A stretch of 64,000 nt of DNA from Erpobdella octoculata (Eukaryota; Annelida; Clitellata; Hirudinida; Erpobdellidae), in NCBI GenBank assembly GCA_963978895.1, contig OZ022240.1, positions 42,150,268-42,214,267 of the forward strand, written 5' to 3'. Shown in pieces: positions 63,290 to 64,000 of this stretch. Each line of letters begins with the position of its first letter. Within the stretch, counting starts at the first letter, position 1. Made by a program: the position numbers and the translations under genes. A model generated the notes under the pieces. It saw nothing but the letters and a program-made list of their open reading frames with translations. It did no database searches and had not been told where the DNA came from.

Positions 63290-63675
63290 AAATAACTAAC
63301 AATTTAGATAACATAAACCTTGTATTAAAGGGAATTGTAAAGCAATCCAATTTTGTTACTAAAAAAAGTGACAATTTAAAAAAACAAATTCAAGACTATT
63401 GTGAAGATATTGAATATCAAATTATTAAAAATATTGAATCATGCAAAGATTATTTCAATAACATTAATGTTGAAAAAGCATCGAAATTAAATAAGAGTTT
63501 GATTTGCATTTGAACGAGACATTAAAGTTAAGAAATGTACTTCACAAAATAAATACCCAGCAACAGACGTGGTCTCAACAATTCAATACAATTGAATTCA
63601 TCAAACAAATTGAAAATGGAAATATTGAGCTGCTTGATTATGATGTTGAAACAATTTTAAGAAAAAGCGAATAAA
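63290..63675 (+). pseudogene. TRIM-like coiled-coil relic
   Basis: One frame reads SDNLKKQIQDYCEDIEYQII with IESCKDYFNNINVEKASKLN, parallel to KKLKKQIQEHCEDLKLKFNN and NSCQNDFNAIINRKSNEID of the 45,447 gene. After a frameshift near 63,505 it continues QTWSQQFNTIEFIKQIENGN with IELLDYD, parallel to KKWSQHFNPLNLIEAIENDN with VKLLDED. No RING, B-box or propeller part was found. Confidence 0.8.
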
Positions 63676-63724
63676 TTTCTTAGAATAATCTGCATTTTAA
63701 ATCCGAGTTCTTTATTTCATCCAA

Positions 63725-63900
63725 GGTAACCAGGGACGGATTTAGGCATAGGCTATATAGGCTACATCTTATGGGCGCCACGAGGCCAGGGGCGCCACAA
63801 AAAAAAAAACAAAAAAAAGAAAGAAAAAGAAAGAAAGTAAAAAAAGTAAATTAAAGATTTAGTTTTTTATCACTTTAATTTGTTTCTTATGGCGCCCCCT
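63725..63900. repeat. Dispersed repeat (GGGCGCCACGAGGCCAGGGG)
   Basis: CAGGGACGGATTTAGGCATA and GGGCGCCACGAGGCCAGGGG precede an A-rich AAAGAAAGAAAG tract; TATGGCGCCCCCTTGGTCC follows at about 63,889. The GGCGCC blocks on both sides suggest short inverted ends of a MITE-like repeat. Confidence 0.4.
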
Positions 63901-64000
63901 TGGTCCTCGTTTCTAAAGCTTTAGTTTTTTGCATTTGATTTTTGTACCATTTCATTTACTTAAATTCTGTGTTTTGATTCCCGTATAGGTAAAGCAATAA

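Overview
The window is nuclear DNA of an AT-rich invertebrate animal. It has phase-consistent GT-AG introns with short exons, metazoan extracellular domains (discoidin/fucolectin-like, WSC-like, calcium-binding EGF), TRIM-type RING/B-box/NHL proteins, a THAP transposase, CR1/L2-like and Ty3/Gypsy-like retroelement relics and tRNA-derived SINEs. A cnidarian or a tunicate fits best; the sequence alone does not decide. There are no prokaryotic features.

Positions 1-34,400 hold a head-to-tail array of four paralogous, multi-exon genes on the + strand (A-D here). Each encodes a predicted type I membrane protein: signal peptide, fucolectin/discoidin-like domain (exons 2-3), WSC-like Cys-rich domain (exons 4-5), a variable linker exon, two short EGF-like exons, zero to five calcium-binding EGF exons, a stalk plus transmembrane exon, and a very short basic tail. 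Almost all junctions are phase 1, so EGF exons can be gained or lost without breaking the frame: A has five cbEGF exons, C and D one each, and B only a truncated relic. Gene A lacks exon 1, which lies before the window. Genes B, C and D have complete models of 368, 420 and 419 codons. All three visible promoters carry a perfect TGACGTCA palindrome 48-59 bp before the ATG. All four genes appear to use the same GC-AG intron after the linker exon. Introns are full of degenerate retroelements, SINEs and microsatellites.

Positions 36,000-57,100 hold a family of intronless TRIM-like genes: an unusual tandem (B-box/coiled-coil)x2-NHL gene at 36,093-38,447(-); a RING/B-box/coiled-coil/NHL pair facing each other at 45,447-47,231(+, one nonsense codon) and 51,682-53,505(-, intact), which forms the arms of a large inverted duplication; and a truncated pseudogene of the first gene at about 56,010-57,028(-). 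A further coiled-coil relic lies at 63,290-63,675(+). Between them sit a short P-element-like transposon (39,841-41,859) with perfect 36-bp terminal inverted repeats, non-LTR retrotransposon fragments, a foldback hairpin element and a hAT-like end.

Positions 57,300-64,000 are mostly repeats: microsatellites, a Ty3/Gypsy-like integrase tail with polypurine tract and LTR start, a minisatellite, and a fairly well preserved CR1/L2-like reverse transcriptase (61,090-62,940) frameshifted just before its YADD motif.

The most interesting system is the receptor array. Tandem duplication, exon shuffling, apparent gene conversion between C and D, and a common promoter element suggest a diversifying cell-surface recognition family; that function is inferred.
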